Positions 15,819-24,985 of a stretch of 53,731 bases of DNA are shown in pieces; position 1 is the stretch's first letter; every line of letters starts with the position of its first letter. Source of the stretch: an archaeon. Its GTDB lineage: Archaea; Thermoproteota; Nitrososphaeria; Nitrososphaerales; UBA183. The notes beneath the pieces were generated by a model. The model was not told the DNA's origin and made no database searches. It was given only the letters and a program-made list of their open reading frames with translations. The stretch is taken from contig JAKAPI010000004.1 in NCBI GenBank assembly GCA_021807225.1, positions 1 to 53,731 on the forward strand, given 5' to 3'. A program made the position numbers and the translations under genes.

Positions 15819-17051
15819 TCAGATTTCCCAGCTTTTGGCGTACTCCCTCTGTTCCCTGGTCTGGGCGCCGATAGAGATGCCCATGGACTTCAGGGCCGCC
15901 CTGGCTACCTCGTCCTCCAGCTCAGGAGGGACGCCGTACACCCGCTTCTGCATCTTGTCGTGCTCGCCATGGATGCGGATCGCGGCCATCATCTGGTTGG
16001 CGAACGACATCTGCATCACCTCCGGAGGGTGTCCTTCGGCTGCCACGAGGTTCGCGATCCTCCCCTTCCCGACCAGGTACACCTTCTTCCCTGACGGAAG
16101 GGTGACCTCGTCCACGTTCGGCCTGACCTCCTTCACCCCCTTCGCCTTCGACATCATCGTCTTCACGTCGATCTCGACGTCGAAGTGCCCGGCGTTGGAG
16201 AGTATCGCGCCCTCCTTCATCTTCTCGACCGCGGAGTAGGGGATCACGTGCTTCTGGCCCGTGGTCGTGACGAAGAGCTGTCCCTCGCGGGCGGCCGCGT
16301 CGATGTCCGAGACGTCGAACCCGTCCAGGTGGGCTTCCAGCGCCTTCACCGGGTCTACTTCCACCACGGTGACCCTGGCCCCCATCCCCCGGGCCCTCAT
16401 CGCCACCCCCTTCCCAACCCATCCATAGCCGACCACCACGGCCCTGACGCCGGCGAGCAGCAGGGCGGTCGCCCTCATGATGCCGTCCAGGGTGCTCTGC
16501 CCCGTCCCGTACCTGTTGTCGAACATGAACTTGGTCTTCGCGTCGTTCACCGCGATGACCGGGTAGGCAAGCTTCCCCTCGGCCTCCATGGCCTTCAGCC
16601 TCATGACTCCGGTCGTCGTCTCCTCAGACCCCCCGACGATCCCCCTGGCCTTCGCCATGTGCGCCGCGACGTGCAGGTCCGCCCCGTCGTCAATGAGCTG
16701 CTCTGGCCGAGCCCCCAACACCTGCTCGATGCACCAGTTGTAGTCCTTCGGCGACTGGCCCCTCCATGCCCATACGTCGGTCCGGGTCGAGAGGTACGCC
16801 GCTATGTCGTCCTGCGTGGAAAGCGGGTTGGCTCCTGCGAGCTTGACATCGGCGCCCGCGCTCAGCAGGGCGTCTATCAGGACAGAGGTCTCCTTCGTGA
16901 CATGCAGGCAGACCCCGACCTTGATCCCCTCGAGGGGCCTGGACTTCCCATACTTCTCTGCCAGATTGGTGAGCGCCCCCATGTGGGCCTTCGCCCACAG
17001 GAAGTTCCTCTCTCCGTCCCGGCTCAGCTTCGCATCCGCTACCCTTGTCAT
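15819..17051 (-). CDS. ahcY: Adenosylhomocysteinase
   Basis: 410 residues, the short archaeal/bacterial length. The NAD site VVGYGWVGKGVAMRARGMGARVTVVEVDP, the substrate segment EETTTGVMRLKAM, and NDAKTKFMFDNRYGTGQSTLDGI are diagnostic. It cleaves S-adenosylhomocysteine to adenosine and homocysteine, relieving inhibition of methyltransferases. The ATG overlaps the stop of the upstream phosphorylase gene by 4 nt (ATGA), so the two are translationally coupled. Confidence 0.96.
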   Translation of the reverse strand: MTRVADAKLSRDGERNFLWAKAHMGALTNLAEKYGKSRPLEGIKVGVCLHVTKETSVLIDALLSAGADVKLAGANPLSTQDDIAAYLSTRTDVWAWRGQSPKDYNWCIEQVLGARPEQLIDDGADLHVAAHMAKARGIVGGSEETTTGVMRLKAMEAEGKLAYPVIAVNDAKTKFMFDNRYGTGQSTLDGIMRATALLLAGVRAVVVGYGWVGKGVAMRARGMGARVTVVEVDPVKALEAHLDGFDVSDIDAAAREGQLFVTTTGQKHVIPYSAVEKMKEGAILSNAGHFDVEIDVKTMMSKAKGVKEVRPNVDEVTLPSGKKVYLVGKGRIANLVAAEGHPPEVMQMSFANQMMAAIRIHGEHDKMQKRVYGVPPELEDEVARAALKSMGISIGAQTREQREYAKSWEI

Positions 17052-17785
17052 CTCTTCTCTCCCCGCAGCCCTGCGACGGTGTCCTCTATCAACTGTCTGA
17101 CTGTCCTCCCCGACATCTTCATCACCTTAAGGACCTCTCCATGGCTCACCTTCGCCTGCATCCCTGCCGCCCAGTTGGTCGCTATCACGACCGACGCGTA
17201 TCCGATGCCCTTCTCGTTCGCCAGGACCACTTCGGGGACCCCGGTCATCCCTACCACGTCCCCGCCGAGTATCTTGTACATCTTGATCTCAGCCGCCGTC
17301 TCGAACCTCGGTCCCTCCGCGCACACGTAGACGAGGTGCTGGTGGAGGTCCAGGCCCATCTTCTTCGCGGCCACGCTCAGCTCCAGGTTGATGTGCCTGC
17401 TGTATGGATAGGTCATGTCCGTGTGCACGACCTTGTCCTCGAAGAAGGTCGTCTGTCTCCGCTTCGTGAAGTCGAGGAACTGCTCGATAAGGCCGACCGC
17501 CCCCACCCGGAACCCCTGGTTCATCGACCCTACGGCGCTGGTGGCGACGACCTCCTTGACCCCGAGCTGCTCGAAGGCAGCGATGTTCGCCTTGTAGTTG
17601 ATGCCGTGGGGAGGAGACTTGTGCGCGGCCCCGTGCCTCGCTATGATGACGTATCCTTCCTCAGGGTGAGGATAGACCACCGCCGTGCCGTAGCGGGTCC
17701 TGACCGTCTTGGGTCCGCTCAGCTCGAAGTGCTCAGTGACGCCGGTGCCGGTGATCACCCCGACGGGGGGTCTGTCCCTAGTCAT
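17048..17785 (-). CDS. Purine nucleoside phosphorylase of the MTAP family, probably methylthioinosine-type
   Basis: 245 residues from ATG 17785; this ATG overlaps the apt stop (ATGACTAG), so I prefer it to the ATG at 17809. The phosphate and sugar segments GVITGTGV, RHGAAHKSPPHGINYKAN and YVCAEGPRFETAAEIKMYKILGGDVVGMTGVPEV place it in the MTAP/PNP family. Where MTAP has TDYD, this protein has ATNWAAGM; Asn in place of Asp at the base-binding site favours 6-oxopurines, as in 5'-methylthioinosine phosphorylases. The gene next door but one is a canonical MTAP. Substrate preference is inference. Confidence 0.8.
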   Translation of the reverse strand: MTRDRPPVGVITGTGVTEHFELSGPKTVRTRYGTAVVYPHPEEGYVIIARHGAAHKSPPHGINYKANIAAFEQLGVKEVVATSAVGSMNQGFRVGAVGLIEQFLDFTKRRQTTFFEDKVVHTDMTYPYSRHINLELSVAAKKMGLDLHQHLVYVCAEGPRFETAAEIKMYKILGGDVVGMTGVPEVVLANEKGIGYASVVIATNWAAGMQAKVSHGEVLKVMKMSGRTVRQLIEDTVAGLRGEKR

Positions 17786-18308
17786 ACTTCGCAAGGGAAT
17801 AGACGTCATAGCCTGCCAGCTTGCGCCTTCCGTTGAGGGGCTTCAGCTCAGTGACGAACGCGAAGCCCACGACCTTGCCGCCGAGCCTCTCCACGAGGGT
17901 GGCCGCCGCCTTCGAGGTCCCGCCCGTCGCCAGGAGGTCGTCCACCACCAGCACCCTGTCTCCCTTTGAGATCGAGTCAGAGTGCATCTCCAGCCCCTGC
18001 CTCCCATATTCCAGCTCGTAGTTCACGCTGATCTTATTCGCCGGGAGCTTCCCCACCTTCCTGGCCGGCACGAACCCCACGCCGAGCCTGTCTGCGAGGG
18101 GCGCCCCTACTATGAACCCGCGGGCCTCTATGCCCACCACCTTGTCGAGCTTCGCGCCCTTCCACTTCCTCTCCAGCGCGTCGGCGACCCTCCTGTTCAG
18201 CTTCCCGTTCCTCCAGAGGGTTGTGAGGTCCTTGAATGGGATCCCCTTCTTCGGGTAGTCGGGTATGGTCCTGATCGCCTTCCTGACGTCGGCTTCGAGG
18301 CCCCCCAC
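17778..18308 (-). CDS. apt: Adenine phosphoribosyltransferase
   Basis: 176 residues from GTG 18308, which overlaps the stop of mtnP (TAGTG); an upstream ATG at 18347 would add 13 residues lying inside mtnP. IRTIPDYPKKGIPFKDLTTL, VVGIEARGFIVGAPLADRLGVGFVPARK, and the PRPP loop RVLVVDDLLATGGT are diagnostic. It converts adenine, released by the neighbouring phosphorylase, to AMP. Confidence 0.95.
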   Translation of the reverse strand: MGGLEADVRKAIRTIPDYPKKGIPFKDLTTLWRNGKLNRRVADALERKWKGAKLDKVVGIEARGFIVGAPLADRLGVGFVPARKVGKLPANKISVNYELEYGRQGLEMHSDSISKGDRVLVVDDLLATGGTSKAAATLVERLGGKVVGFAFVTELKPLNGRRKLAGYDVYSLAKYD

Positions 18309-19114
18309 TACGCGGTCAGCCTCGCATGTTCCAGCGCCGACCCGCACCCGCAGGTGCGCTCCGCCGGGAGCCGCTTGACGATCTGCTCGATCAGCTTCCT
18401 CAGGTTCTCCAGGTTCCTGTTGAACACCCTGATGACCTCCTCATGCGAGACGGCCTTCACAGTGGGGTCCCCCTCCAGCCCAGCATCGTAGTCTGTGACC
18501 AGCGAGATGTTGAGGAAGCACATCTCCTGCTCTCTGGCGAGGACGACCTCCGGGTACTGGGTCATGTTGATCACATCCCATCTCTGCCTCGAGAAGAACC
18601 TGCTCTCGGCTTTGGTGGAGAACCTCGGTCCCTGGATCACCACCACGGTCCCCGCTTCGTGGAACTTCAGCCCAAGCACCTGTGCTGCCTCCACCGCCGT
18701 CCTCCTCATCTGGGGGCAGTACGGCGAGGCGGTGCTGACATGGGTGGTGAGGGGCCCGTCGTAGAACGTGTCCTTCCTCCCTGTGGTGAAATTCACGAAC
18801 TGGTCGCAGAAGACGAGGTCCCCTGGACCTACCTCGCTCTTCAGGCTCCCCACCGCGTTGGGGGCGATTATCCGGCCCACCCCGAGTTTCTTGAATGCGA
18901 ACAGGTTGGCCCTGTATGGCACCATGTGGGGCGGGAACTCGTGATGGACCCCATGCCGCGGCAGGAATGCCACCCTCTTCCCTTCTATCTCAGAGAGCGT
19001 GACCTTCGCGCTGGGCTTGCCATAGGGGGTCGCCACCGACACCCCGCGCGACCCTTTCGCAAACTTGTAGAACCCAGAGCCGCCAAAGACGCCGAACTCC
19101 GCCCTCGGCTTCAC
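18308..19114 (-). CDS. mtnP: S-methyl-5'-thioadenosine phosphorylase
   Basis: 268 residues. FGVFGGSGFY, FLPRHGVHHEFPPHMVPYRANLFAFKKLGV, VVIQGPRFSTKAESRFF and NMTQYPEVVLARE with the adenine-binding TDYD (SLVTDYDAGL) mark a canonical MTAP, which releases adenine and methylthioribose-1-phosphate. A short Cys-rich tail (CGCG) follows the domain. First gene of a tightly overlapping set mtnP-apt-mtnP2-ahcY. A TATA-like ATTAAATC lies about 25-30 nt upstream on the minus strand. Confidence 0.93.
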   Translation of the reverse strand: MKPRAEFGVFGGSGFYKFAKGSRGVSVATPYGKPSAKVTLSEIEGKRVAFLPRHGVHHEFPPHMVPYRANLFAFKKLGVGRIIAPNAVGSLKSEVGPGDLVFCDQFVNFTTGRKDTFYDGPLTTHVSTASPYCPQMRRTAVEAAQVLGLKFHEAGTVVVIQGPRFSTKAESRFFSRQRWDVINMTQYPEVVLAREQEMCFLNISLVTDYDAGLEGDPTVKAVSHEEVIRVFNRNLENLRKLIEQIVKRLPAERTCGCGSALEHARLTA

Positions 19115-19135
19115 AGCCCGCCTCCCGGCGTTTCC

Positions 19136-19192
19136 GATTTAATCTTTTGACTTCGTGCGAACCTTCCCGCCACGCCAGAAGACTTGAAATAC
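19136..19192. promoter_or_regulatory. Divergent promoters of mtnP operon and aIF2-beta
   Basis: Minus strand: AGATTAAATCGG at about 19136-19147, 22-33 nt before the mtnP ATG. Plus strand: CTTGAAATACCG at about 19182-19193, roughly 22-31 nt before the aIF2-beta ATG at 19214. Here each direction has its own TATA-like box instead of a shared one. Confidence 0.4.
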
Positions 19193-19213
19193 CGAGAACG
19201 GCGGATTCGTCCG

Positions 19214-19630
19214 ATGCCCCATTCATACGAGGAGCTTCTCTCCAGGGCCAGGTCAGGGCTGGACAAGGACGCGAAGAAGTCCGGAGCCCTCAGGCTGGAG
19301 CTACCGGAACCAGACGTAATCTGGGTCGGAAACAAGACCATCTTCCGAAACTACGCAGAGTTCCCCAAACTCCTCAGGCGCGACTCGGCCCGGGTCCTGA
19401 TGTACCTTGCCAAGGAGCTCGCCACCGCCGCCTCTCTCGACGGCGAAAGGGCGATCTTCATCGGCCGCAAAGACAAGGACTCTTTCGCACAGCTGCTCCA
19501 GAGATACCTCAAGGAGGGCGTGGTCTGCCCGGTCTGCGGGAGCCCTGACACGCATCTCGAGAAGGACAAGCGCATGTGGTTCATGGTGTGCGAGGCCTGC
19601 GGGGCAAGGTCAGTGGCCAAGGTGGCATGA
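19214..19630 (+). CDS. Translation initiation factor aIF2 subunit beta
   Basis: 138 residues from ATG 19214 (MPHSYEELLSRA...). The central segment IFRNYAEFPKLLRRD...VLMYLAKELATAASLDG and the C-terminal zinc finger CPVC...CEAC are hallmarks of aIF2-beta, part of the GTP-dependent complex that carries initiator tRNA to the ribosome. An upstream ATG at 19184 would lie in the promoter. Its stop overlaps the start of the DUF424 gene by 4 nt (ATGA). Confidence 0.95.
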   Translation: MPHSYEELLSRARSGLDKDAKKSGALRLELPEPDVIWVGNKTIFRNYAEFPKLLRRDSARVLMYLAKELATAASLDGERAIFIGRKDKDSFAQLLQRYLKEGVVCPVCGSPDTHLEKDKRMWFMVCEACGARSVAKVA

Positions 19631-19944
19631 CCCCCGACGGCAGGGGGTTCTCGGTGAGGACTGCCGAGTTCAAGGGGACCATCCTCGTGAACATGTGCGA
19701 CGAGGAGCTGGTGGGGAAGACGGTGGAGGAGGGGACCCTGAAGGTGCATCTCTCGAAGGAATTCTATTCTGGGGAGGTCGTGGACAAGGGTGAGGCTCTC
19801 AGGCTCATCCGCACCTGCTCGGTCATCAACCTCGCAGGGACGAGATCGGTGTCGCTCGCCGTGGAGAACAAGGTGGGGGCACCGGAGGCGGTGCGGGAAA
19901 TAGACGAGATTCCTTTCCTCATGATCTACAAATTCGCGGGCTAG
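19627..19944 (+). CDS. DUF424 family protein
   Basis: 105 residues from ATG 19627, overlapping the aIF2-beta stop. [44 protein letters not shown] followed by [19 protein letters not shown] matches DUF424, an archaeal family commonly found next to translation genes; its function is not established. Coupling to aIF2-beta suggests a role in initiation or ribosome work. Convergent with dnaJ by a 4-nt overlap. Confidence 0.85.
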   Translation: MTPDGRGFSVRTAEFKGTILVNMCDEELVGKTVEEGTLKVHLSKEFYSGEVVDKGEALRLIRTCSVINLAGTRSVSLAVENKVGAPEAVREIDEIPFLMIYKFAG

Positions 19945-20999
19945 TCCCCGAACTTCTTCAGCATCTCTTTCTGGGCGCCCGTCAGGTGCCTGGGCACCTC
20001 CACGTTCACGATGACGTACTGGCTCCCCTTCCCCCTTCCTCCGACCTTGGGGAGGCCCCTGTCCTTTATGGTGAACCTCTCCCCCGGCTGCGTGCCGCTC
20101 GGGATCTGAAGCACCGCGTCGCCGTAGAGGGTGGGGACCTTGACCTCGGTCCCGAGCATCGCCTGGATCGCATTGATCTTCGTCGTGAAGTAGACGTCGC
20201 TGTTCTCTCTCACAAAGGTCCTGTGCGGCCTCACGTTCACGACGATGTAGAGGTCGCCCGGCGGGGTCCCTGACTCTCCCGCGTCCCCCTCCCCCCTGAG
20301 CCGGAGCGTATGGCCGTCTTCCAGCCCGCCGGGCACCACGAGGCTGATCCTCCGTCTCCGCTCCACGACCCCTCTCCCCTTGCAGTCGGCGCAGGGCGAA
20401 TCGATGGTGAATCCCCTCCCCCGGCACCTGTCGCACGCCGTGACCCTGACAAGCCTCGCGAACCCCGCAGACTGCACCTTCTGGACCTGTCCGGTCCCTC
20501 CGCAGGTCCCGCAGGCCCTGGGAGAGGTGCCGGCCTTGGCCCCGCTCCCGCCGCAGGTGGAGCACATCTCGGTCCTCGGGATCTCGATCTCCCTGGTCGA
20601 CTCTGACACAAGGTCCTCGAGGTTAAGCTGGAGGTGGTACGTGAGGTCCTCTCCCCTGGCCGGCCTGCCGCCCCCTCCGAAGAACTGCGAGAAGATGTCG
20701 TCGAACCCGAACCCCGCCCCCCGGAAGAACTCGCCGAAGTTGACTCCCCGGAAGATGTCTTCTTGGCTGTAACGCTGGTAGACCCCCTCTCTGCCGAACG
20801 AGTCGTACTGCCTCCGCTTCTCGTCGTCCGAGAGCACCGCGTAGGCCTCCGAGATCTCCTTGAACCGCTCTTCCGCCTCAGGGGACTTGTTCCTGTCCGG
20901 GTGGAACTGGAGCGCCAGCTTCCTGTAGGCGTCCTTGATCTGGTCCTTGGCGGCTCCCTTCGGCACGCCGAGTACTTCGTAGTAGTCTTTGGCAGCCAA
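19941..20999 (-). CDS. dnaJ: Chaperone protein DnaJ
   Basis: 352 residues. J domain at the N-terminus ([34 protein letters not shown], with HPD), a short Gly/Phe region, four zinc-binding CxxCxGxG repeats ([32 protein letters not shown]) and the beta-rich substrate-binding C-terminus. It stimulates the DnaK ATPase and delivers unfolded proteins. Third gene of grpE-dnaK-dnaJ. Bacterial-type chaperone sets in archaea are regarded as ancient transfers. Confidence 0.96.
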   Translation of the reverse strand: MAAKDYYEVLGVPKGAAKDQIKDAYRKLALQFHPDRNKSPEAEERFKEISEAYAVLSDDEKRRQYDSFGREGVYQRYSQEDIFRGVNFGEFFRGAGFGFDDIFSQFFGGGGRPARGEDLTYHLQLNLEDLVSESTREIEIPRTEMCSTCGGSGAKAGTSPRACGTCGGTGQVQKVQSAGFARLVRVTACDRCRGRGFTIDSPCADCKGRGVVERRRRISLVVPGGLEDGHTLRLRGEGDAGESGTPPGDLYIVVNVRPHRTFVRENSDVYFTTKINAIQAMLGTEVKVPTLYGDAVLQIPSGTQPGERFTIKDRGLPKVGGRGKGSQYVIVNVEVPRHLTGAQKEMLKKFGD

Positions 21000-21010
21000 C
21001 CTGAGCGTCC

Positions 21011-22855
21011 CTACTTGCCTTCAGACACCTTGTAGTCGGCGTCGCTCACGTTCTGGCCCCCCTGCTGCGGGCCCGGCTCTGCCTGCTGGGTCCGGGCTTG
21101 CTGCTGGTAGACCGACGCCCCAACCTCCTGGAGGACCTTCTTCAGCGCCTCGTTCTTCTCCCTGATCTGGGCGATGTCTTGGCCCCCTATGGCCTTCCGG
21201 AGGTCGGAAGCTGCAGCGTCCAACCGGTCGAGGTTCGCCTTGTCGACCTTCCCTTCGAGGTCGCGCTTTGTCTTCTCGGTCGTATAGAGGACCGAGTCGG
21301 CTTCGTTCCTAAGCTCCGCTTCGTCTCTCTTCTTCTTGTCCTGGTCAGAGAACGACTCCGCTTCCTTGATCAGCCTCTCCTTCTCATCCTTGGAGAGCTT
21401 CGTCGACGCGGAGATGGTGATCTTGTTCTCCTTGCCGGTCCCCATGTCCTTGGCTCCGACGGTCAGTATCCCGTTGGCGTCGATGTCGAAGGTCACCTCG
21501 ATCTGCGGGACCCCTCTGGGCGCCGGCGGGATGCCTGCCAGGTTGAACATGCCAAGGGACGCGTTGTCTGCCGCCATGCTCCTCTCCCCCTGCACCACGT
21601 GGATGGTCACCGCCGTCTGGAAGTCGGCCGCGGTGGTGAACGTCTTGCTCCGCTTCGTGGGGATGGTGGCGTTCTTCTCGATGAGGTGCTCCGTTATCCC
21701 ACCCAGCGTCTCGACTCCAAGCGAAAGCGGGGTCACATCGAGCAGGAGTATGTCCTTGATCTCCCCCGCCAGCACCGCGCCCTGAATGGCCGCCCCGATG
21801 GCCACCGCCTCCATCGGGTCCACCCCTCTTTCCGCGGGTTTACCAGCGACGTCCTCGACGAACTTCCTCACCAGCGGCATCCTCGTCATCCCTCCGATCA
21901 GGATCACCTTGTCAACCTGTTCGGGCGAGAGCTTCGCGTCGCTCATCACCCTCCGTATGGTCTGCTCAGTCTTCGCGACTATGGGCCGAGATACCTCTTC
22001 CAGTTTCGTCCTGGTCAGGGTGTAGTGGAGGTTCTTCGGCCCCGACGCGTCGCTGGCGATGAACGGCAGGTCCACGTCGGTGGAGGTGAGGTTCGAAAGC
22101 TGGATCTTGGCCTGCTCCGCCGCCTCCTTGAGCCTGGCCATGGCAGTCCTGTCCGAGCCCAGGTCCAGACCCGTCTTCGAGCGGAAGTCGTCCAGGAGCA
22201 CCTGGATCACTGCCTTGTCTATGTCCGTGCCCCCGGTCTGCGTGTCCCCTGACGTGGCCAGCACCTGGAACACCCCCTTCCCGAACTCCATGATGGTGGC
22301 GTCGTGGGTGCCGCCCCCGAAGCTGAATACCAGTATCTTCATCTCCTTCTCTGTCTTGTCCAGCCCGTAGGCGAGAGACGCGGCGGTCGGCTCGTTGATG
22401 ATCCTCACTACCTCCAGGCCGGCTATCTCCCCTGCATCCTTGGTCGACTGGCGCTGGTTGTCGTTGAAGTGGGCGGGGACTGTGATTACCGCCTTCTTCA
22501 CCGGGTAGCCGAGGAACACCTCGGCGTCGTGCTTGACCTTCTGCAGGATGTACGAGCTGAGCTGTTCCGGCGAGTAGTCCTTTCCCGTAAGGGTGACGCG
22601 GTAGTCGGTGCCCATCTTCCTCTTGATCTCGAAGACCGTCCCGTCTGGGTTGGTTACAACCTGCCTCCTCGCGGGCTCGCCCACAAGCAGCTGCCCGTCC
22701 TTGGTGAAGGCCACCACTGAAGGGAACATCTTCCCCGCGGGGGTCGCTCCCTCGGCGCTTGGGACGACCACCGGCCTCCCTGCCTCCACCACGGCCGCGG
22801 CCGAGTTGGTGGTGCCAAGGTCTATCCCGATGATCTTCTCTCTCGCGCTACTCAC
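21011..22855 (-). CDS. dnaK: Chaperone protein DnaK (Hsp70)
   Basis: 614 residues from GTG 22855, which overlaps the grpE stop (GTGAGTAG); the ATG at 22897 would add 14 residues from the grpE frame region. [16 protein letters not shown], the linker [17 protein letters not shown] and the substrate-binding beta domain are standard. The Hsp70 signature near residue 180, usually IFDLGGGT, reads [18 protein letters not shown], with Phe-Ser in place of the Asp-Leu, an unusual change at a metal-coordinating position worth checking. The C-terminal tail is Gln-rich. Confidence 0.95.
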   Translation of the reverse strand: MSSAREKIIGIDLGTTNSAAAVVEAGRPVVVPSAEGATPAGKMFPSVVAFTKDGQLLVGEPARRQVVTNPDGTVFEIKRKMGTDYRVTLTGKDYSPEQLSSYILQKVKHDAEVFLGYPVKKAVITVPAHFNDNQRQSTKDAGEIAGLEVVRIINEPTAASLAYGLDKTEKEMKILVFSFGGGTHDATIMEFGKGVFQVLATSGDTQTGGTDIDKAVIQVLLDDFRSKTGLDLGSDRTAMARLKEAAEQAKIQLSNLTSTDVDLPFIASDASGPKNLHYTLTRTKLEEVSRPIVAKTEQTIRRVMSDAKLSPEQVDKVILIGGMTRMPLVRKFVEDVAGKPAERGVDPMEAVAIGAAIQGAVLAGEIKDILLLDVTPLSLGVETLGGITEHLIEKNATIPTKRSKTFTTAADFQTAVTIHVVQGERSMAADNASLGMFNLAGIPPAPRGVPQIEVTFDIDANGILTVGAKDMGTGKENKITISASTKLSKDEKERLIKEAESFSDQDKKKRDEAELRNEADSVLYTTEKTKRDLEGKVDKANLDRLDAAASDLRKAIGGQDIAQIREKNEALKKVLQEVGASVYQQQARTQQAEPGPQQGGQNVSDADYKVSEGK

Positions 22856-23396
22856 TGATCTTCGCCTCTCCACTGGCCGCCTTTGACGCCAATTCAACTT
22901 TTACCATACTGGGCCTGAGGACCTGACCTCTGAACAAGAACCCTGGCCTCACTTCCTCGACCACCATGTCGGTCCCCCTGGCGTCCCCCTGGGACTTCGC
23001 GACCGCCTCGTGCACCGCCGGGTCGAAGGGCTTCCCTACCGCCTCTATCTTCTCGACCCCCACGGCCCTGAGCGCAGAGAGCAGGTTCCGCTGAACCATC
23101 CCTATCCCCTCCATCAGGTCTGCCCGCTCTGCCCCTTTCTCCGCATGCTTCACCGCGAGGTCCAGCTCATCCTGGACCACGAGGAGCCTGCTGACGAGCG
23201 ACCTCGCCGACGCTTCGCCTGCTTCCTTCAACTCCCTCTCCGCCCTCTTCCGGTAGTTCTCCAGGTCGGCCTGGGCGTACTTCAGTCGGGTCAGAAGCTC
23301 CGCGTTCCTCCCCTTCTCGTTCTTCAGCTCTCGCTCCAGCTCGCCGAGCGCCGCTTGTTCCGCACCCTGAACTCCTTCATCTTTCGATTCTGACAT
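22848..23396 (-). CDS. grpE: Nucleotide exchange factor GrpE
   Basis: 182 residues from ATG 23396 ([11 protein letters not shown]...). A long helical N-terminal half ([18 protein letters not shown] is the conserved DxxNxRKR region) and a beta-rich C-terminal head with [12 protein letters not shown] and [23 protein letters not shown] are diagnostic. It releases ADP from DnaK. The ATG at 23441 would sit on the TATA element and is unlikely. Confidence 0.94.
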   Translation of the reverse strand: MSESKDEGVQGAEQAALGELERELKNEKGRNAELLTRLKYAQADLENYRKRAERELKEAGEASARSLVSRLLVVQDELDLAVKHAEKGAERADLMEGIGMVQRNLLSALRAVGVEKIEAVGKPFDPAVHEAVAKSQGDARGTDMVVEEVRPGFLFRGQVLRPSMVKVELASKAASGEAKISE

Positions 23397-23442
23397 GTGA
23401 GACCAGCCGTTCCCGCAGGAATCTCGTGCGCCTTCTCTCACA

Positions 23443-23455
23443 TGTATAAATTTTA
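23443..23455. promoter_or_regulatory. Shared TATA region between grpE operon and rio1
   Basis: TGTATAAATTTTA is a strong TATA box on the plus strand, about 19-31 nt before the GTG of rio1 at 23474. Its complement AAAATTTATACA lies 47 nt before the grpE ATG, leaving a leader of roughly 20 nt. The 77-nt gap holds no other AT-rich element, so both directions probably use it. Confidence 0.5.
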
Positions 23456-23473
23456 ACGACTCCTGGCTAGCGC

Positions 23474-24247
23474 GTGGCCGAGCCAGACGAGACCAGCAAG
23501 ATGAGAGAGCGCCTCCTACGCTTCGAGCGGGAGAGCAGGTACCTCAGGAAGGACTCGGACGAGAGGAAGGTCCTGGAGGAGGTGTTCGACAGGTCGACCC
23601 AGCTGGCCATCGAGGAGCTTATCGCGAGGAAGGACCTGGGCGAGCTGTACGGGGTCGTAAGCGCGGGGAAGGAGGCGAGGGTCTACCAAGGAAAGGACAG
23701 GGAGAAGGACCCGGTGGCAGTCAAGATCTACCTCGTCTCAGCCTCGGACTTCCGGAAGCGCATGAGCTACATAGCCGGGGATAGGAGGTTCGGTAAGCTC
23801 CCGTCAGGCTCCAGGGACACGATCTATCTCTGGACGCGGAAGGAGTTCAAGAACCTCCAGCTCGCAGACTCCGCGGGGATCAGAGTGCCCAAACCGCGCG
23901 CGTTCCTGAAGAACATCCTGATCATGGAGTACGTCGGGGTCCCCCCGCAGCCCGCCCCGACCTTCGCCGAATCCGAGGTGGACGAAGCCGACTACAGGTG
24001 GACGTTCGAGACCATCGGTACGCTTTGGAGGAAGGCGAAGATGGTGCACGCTGACTTTTCAGAGTTCAACGTCTTCAAGACCCCCGAGGGCGACGTGCTC
24101 TTCGACATGGGGTCGGCCGTCCTCGCTTCCCACCCCCAGGCCGGCCAATTCCTCAAGAGGGACGTCTCGAACATGGTCAGGTTCTTTAGGAAGCGCGGAA
24201 TCTCGGGGAAGAGCCCCGAAGATTGGGCAGAGGAGATCACCAGATGA
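23474..24247 (+). CDS. rio1: RIO1-type serine/threonine protein kinase
   Basis: 257 residues from GTG 23474. GVVSAGKEARVYQGKD is the RIO-type nucleotide loop, VAVKIYLVSASDFRKRMSYIAGDRRF the RIO1-specific segment, and VHADFSEFNVF the catalytic loop, followed by the metal-binding LFDMGSAVL. RIO1 acts in late maturation of the small ribosomal subunit. The stop overlaps the start of the KH-domain gene (ATGA), a standard archaeal pairing with Pno1/Dim2. Confidence 0.95.
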   Translation: MAEPDETSKMRERLLRFERESRYLRKDSDERKVLEEVFDRSTQLAIEELIARKDLGELYGVVSAGKEARVYQGKDREKDPVAVKIYLVSASDFRKRMSYIAGDRRFGKLPSGSRDTIYLWTRKEFKNLQLADSAGIRVPKPRAFLKNILIMEYVGVPPQPAPTFAESEVDEADYRWTFETIGTLWRKAKMVHADFSEFNVFKTPEGDVLFDMGSAVLASHPQAGQFLKRDVSNMVRFFRKRGISGKSPEDWAEEITR

Positions 24248-24843
24248 GTTTCGAGCAGGTCGTGCGGATTCCGGTCGAGAGGGTCGGCGCAGTGATCGGG
24301 AAGGAAGGGGCCACCAAGAGGTTCCTCGAAGGAGAGCTCGGGGTGAAGCTCTCCGTCGACAGCCGGGAGGGCCTGGTGACAGTGAAGGCCGAGTCCGCCG
24401 TAAAGATCGACCCGTTCTCCGCGACCCGGGTGATCGAAGCCATCGGGAGAGGCTTCGCTCCACAGAAGGCGAGGAGGCTCCTTGATGAGGGGACCGCACT
24501 TGAGGTGATCGACCTGCGCGACTACGCCGGACACAGCGTCAATTCGCTGGAGAGGATACGCGGGAGGGTCATCGGGCTGAAGGGCAAGTCGAGGAGGGTC
24601 ATAGAAGAGCTCACGGGGTGCCACCTCTCGGTCTACGGGAGGACTGTGGCCATCATCGGGGAGGCCGGAGAGGTTCAGCTGGCCTCGGATGCAGTCAAGT
24701 CCTTGGCGACGGGGAGCCAGCACAAGAACGTGTACAACACGCTGCAGAAGGCGCGGACCAAGCGGAAGATGGAGCGGATGTTCCTGTGGGAAGGGACATC
24801 TCCGGAGACGATCGAGGAAAAACTCCGGAAACTCGAACATTAG
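24244..24843 (+). CDS. KH-domain protein, archaeal Pno1/Dim2-like
   Basis: 199 residues from ATG 24244. Two KH domains: VRIPVERVGAVIGKEGATKRFLEGE near the start and RGRVIGLKGKSRRVIEELTGCHLSVYG in the second half, with GxxG loops GKEG and GLKGKS. The basic tail (KARTKRKMERM) fits RNA binding. Pno1 binds the 3' end of small-subunit rRNA in ribosome assembly and in archaea pairs with RIO1, its upstream neighbour. Downstream lies a 114-nt gap before the endonuclease gene. Confidence 0.93.
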   Translation: MSFEQVVRIPVERVGAVIGKEGATKRFLEGELGVKLSVDSREGLVTVKAESAVKIDPFSATRVIEAIGRGFAPQKARRLLDEGTALEVIDLRDYAGHSVNSLERIRGRVIGLKGKSRRVIEELTGCHLSVYGRTVAIIGEAGEVQLASDAVKSLATGSQHKNVYNTLQKARTKRKMERMFLWEGTSPETIEEKLRKLEH

Positions 24844-24956
24844 CATATATCCGGTTTACGCCAGTACCTGCGGGGCGGGCACTGGCTCCTGCAAAGATGG
24901 AAATAGTCCTATTGGCATGCAATTCGACGGAAGTAGACATGAAGGAGATGGCCTAG

Positions 24957-24985
24957 CCTGAGCAGCAGAGCGACGTTTGCAGAGA
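24957..24985 (+). repeat. First copy of the top6B leader sequence
   Basis: This 29-nt stretch, beginning CCTGAGCAGCAGA, matches 25928-25956 at 24 of 29 positions by my count. Both copies encode LSSR(AT/TA)FAE in the frame of the gene that follows. They flank the inserted endonuclease gene as direct repeats. Confidence 0.7.

Noticed and set aside
24950..24960. Possible pyrrolysine or recoding at ATG GCC TAG before the endonuclease gene
   Set aside because: The TAG is in a different frame from both the endonuclease and top6B, so reading through it would give no known protein.
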